Shown: positions 62,989 through 64,000 of the stretch, piece after piece
How the letters are laid out: every line of letters starts with the position of its first letter
How positions within the stretch are numbered: the stretch's first letter is position 1
DNA from: Paenibacillus lactis
GTDB lineage: Bacteria > Bacillota > Bacilli > Paenibacillales > Paenibacillaceae
NCBI RefSeq assembly: GCF_017873605.1
Contig: NZ_JAGGKI010000005.1
Span: 1 to 64,000, forward strand
Length of the DNA stretch: 64,000 nt
Reading direction: 5' to 3'
Notes under the pieces: model-generated
Told to the model about the DNA's origin: nothing
What the model saw: only the letters and a program-made list of their open reading frames with translations
Database searches by the model: none
Position numbers and translations under genes: made by a program

Positions 62989-63481
62989 ATTTACGGCGCA
63001 AAGCCGCATCCACCTCGGGACTGACCAGGTCGGTCGTATCGCCGTTGAAGTGTGCGATCTCTTTAACCAGACTTGAGCTGAGAAAGGAATATTTCGGATG
63101 GGTCATCATGAAGATCGTCTCCGCATCGGGATTCAGCTTATGATTGGTCGAGGCGAGCTGCAGCTCATACTCGAAATCCGTAACGGTCCGGATCCCGCGG
63201 ACGATCACTTGCGCATTCCGCTGACGCACATAATTGGCTAACAGATCGCGGAAGCTGTCGATTTCCACGTTCGGCAGATGACGGGTAGCCTCTCTCAACA
63301 GATCCTTCCGCTCCTCCACCGTAAACAGCGGGTTTTTGCTTAAGTTGTTTAGAACGGCCACGATCAGCAAGTCAAACTGCTTTGAAGCCCTCGTAATGAT
63401 ATCCATATGCCCCATCGTCACAGGATCAAAGCTGCCGGGATAAACGGCAATTCGATATGTACTATTATTCTCGGTTGTCAT
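62966..63481 (-). CDS. coaD: Phosphopantetheine adenylyltransferase
   Basis: A 171-residue enzyme of coenzyme A synthesis. Motifs: [20 protein letters not shown] (TxGH is TMGH, ATP site), [40 protein letters not shown], and [20 protein letters not shown]. The ATG at 63481 has GAGGAGG 10-16 bases upstream and overlaps the end of rsmD by 17 bases; the open frame extends to 63679, inside rsmD, without support. Confidence 0.97.
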   Translation of the reverse strand: MTTENNSTYRIAVYPGSFDPVTMGHMDIITRASKQFDLLIVAVLNNLSKNPLFTVEERKDLLREATRHLPNVEIDSFRDLLANYVRQRNAQVIVRGIRTVTDFEYELQLASTNHKLNPDAETIFMMTHPKYSFLSSSLVKEIAHFNGDTTDLVSPEVDAALRRKFNAAREQ

Positions 63482-64000
63482 CGTGTGATTCCTCCTCATC
63501 CGCACCGGCAGCTTGTCCTTGTACGGTTTCGTATCTGTATATGGTGACGGCGGTTTCGCCGTACCTCGCTGTTCGCATGCCGTGAAAATGGCCGAAGCTC
63601 TCCGGATATTCATAGCCCGACTCATATTCCAGAACAATAACGGCTCCCTCGCGTAGAAGCTTGCGCTCCGCCATATCATTCATGAGCTCATCCCCATTTT
63701 TGAACTTATAGGGAGGGTCCAGAAACACCAGATCGAATGCCGCGCCCCGCTTCTCCAGCACCTTAAGCGCTCTTGCCGCATCGTTGCGATATACCTCTGC
63801 CGCCTCTTGCAGGCGTACAGCCTTCAGATTATCCTTGATCGTCTCAATGCTCCGCTGCTCCACGTCAATAAAAACAGCACGATCCATTCCCCGGCTTAAC
63901 GCCTCGATGCCAAGGCCGCCCGTGCCCGCAAACAGGTCAAGGACGGTTCCCCCGTCAAAGTAGGGGCCGATCATACTGAATATCGCTTCCTTCACTTTAT
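63465..64000 (-). CDS. rsmD: 16S rRNA (guanine966-N2)-methyltransferase RsmD, 5' end beyond window
   Basis: The minus-strand frame is open to the right edge; the codons before the first possible ATG/GTG ([17 protein letters not shown]) are those in the middle of the usual RsmD N-terminus, so about 25-30 residues lie outside. SAM motif [19 protein letters not shown], catalytic [20 protein letters not shown], and [17 protein letters not shown]. The C-terminus has an acidic tail ([13 protein letters not shown]). It precedes coaD as in Bacillus (ylbH-ylbI). Confidence 0.93.
   Translation of the reverse strand, partial: KVKEAIFSMIGPYFDGGTVLDLFAGTGGLGIEALSRGMDRAVFIDVEQRSIETIKDNLKAVRLQEAAEVYRNDAARALKVLEKRGAAFDLVFLDPPYKFKNGDELMNDMAERKLLREGAVIVLEYESGYEYPESFGHFHGMRTARYGETAVTIYRYETVQGQAAGADEEESHDDNRE

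Noticed and set aside
1..64000. CRISPR arrays, rRNA, tRNA or prophage structural genes
   Set aside because: No regular spaced repeats, no tRNA cloverleaf or rRNA sequence and no phage structural genes were recognised; absence is by eye only.

Overview
The window reads as a chromosomal segment of a spore-forming Gram-positive bacterium of the Paenibacillus type. This is inferred from gene order and protein style: a Bacillales-like fatty-acid/SMC/SRP/ribosome cluster, ylb sporulation-neighbourhood genes, LplA/LplB/LplC-type sugar ABC systems with large AraC regulators, and spore-surface-like genes. Nearly all housekeeping genes lie on the minus strand. Read from right to left they give rsmD-coaD-ylbJ-ylbL-tmcAL(ylbM)-yceD-rpmF, then fapR-plsX-fabH-fabD-fabG-acpP-fabF-rnc-smc-ftsY, then ylxM-ffh-rpsP-khpA-rimM-trmD, rplS, lepB, rbgA, rnhB, ylqG-like, flhB-like, yraN.

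Accessory blocks interrupt this backbone. (1) 1-6.2 kb: an IS3-family transposase tail, a membrane-bound AraC regulator and an LplBC-type ABC cassette whose binding-protein gene carries a one-base frameshift. (2) 6.5-15.1 kb: yifB (comM) followed by a lipoprotein gene, a decayed piece of a second yifB, a secreted-protein/partner pair that looks like toxin-immunity, a MalT-like LuxR regulator with a DUF4386 membrane protein, and a second immunity-like gene whose toxin partner survives only as a stop-ridden remnant. (3) 18.6-32.3 kb: an ECF sigma factor with a broken peptidase-like tail, a YdcF-like protein and a complete fructan/sucrose locus. The locus holds an extracellular multidomain GH32, an ABC importer, a cytosolic GH32, a ROK fructokinase and a divergent LacI regulator. 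(4) 34.5-36.6 kb: a BclA-like surface protein and a 47-aa protein between trmD and rplS. (5) 40.6-46.5 kb: a hemolysin III protein, UDP-GlcNAc 2-epimerase, two glycosyltransferases, a pyruvyltransferase-like protein and two DUF2642-like proteins, probably for spore or cell-surface polysaccharide, between ylxM and ftsY.

Functionally the right half couples membrane lipid synthesis (FapR regulon, with a near-consensus FapR operator in front of fapR) to chromosome segregation (SMC), protein targeting (FtsY, Ffh) and ribosome maturation (RimM, TrmD, RbgA, L19, S16, L32). The fructan locus is a self-contained path from polymer to fructose-6-phosphate. The most novel-looking item is the small secreted toxin-like/immunity-like pair at 9.1-10.4 kb and its half-dead paralogue at 14.2-14.9 kb. 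Both share an identical 16-nt gene overlap, and in the second the toxin has lost its C-terminal part while the partner gene is intact. No CRISPR array, rRNA or tRNA was seen.
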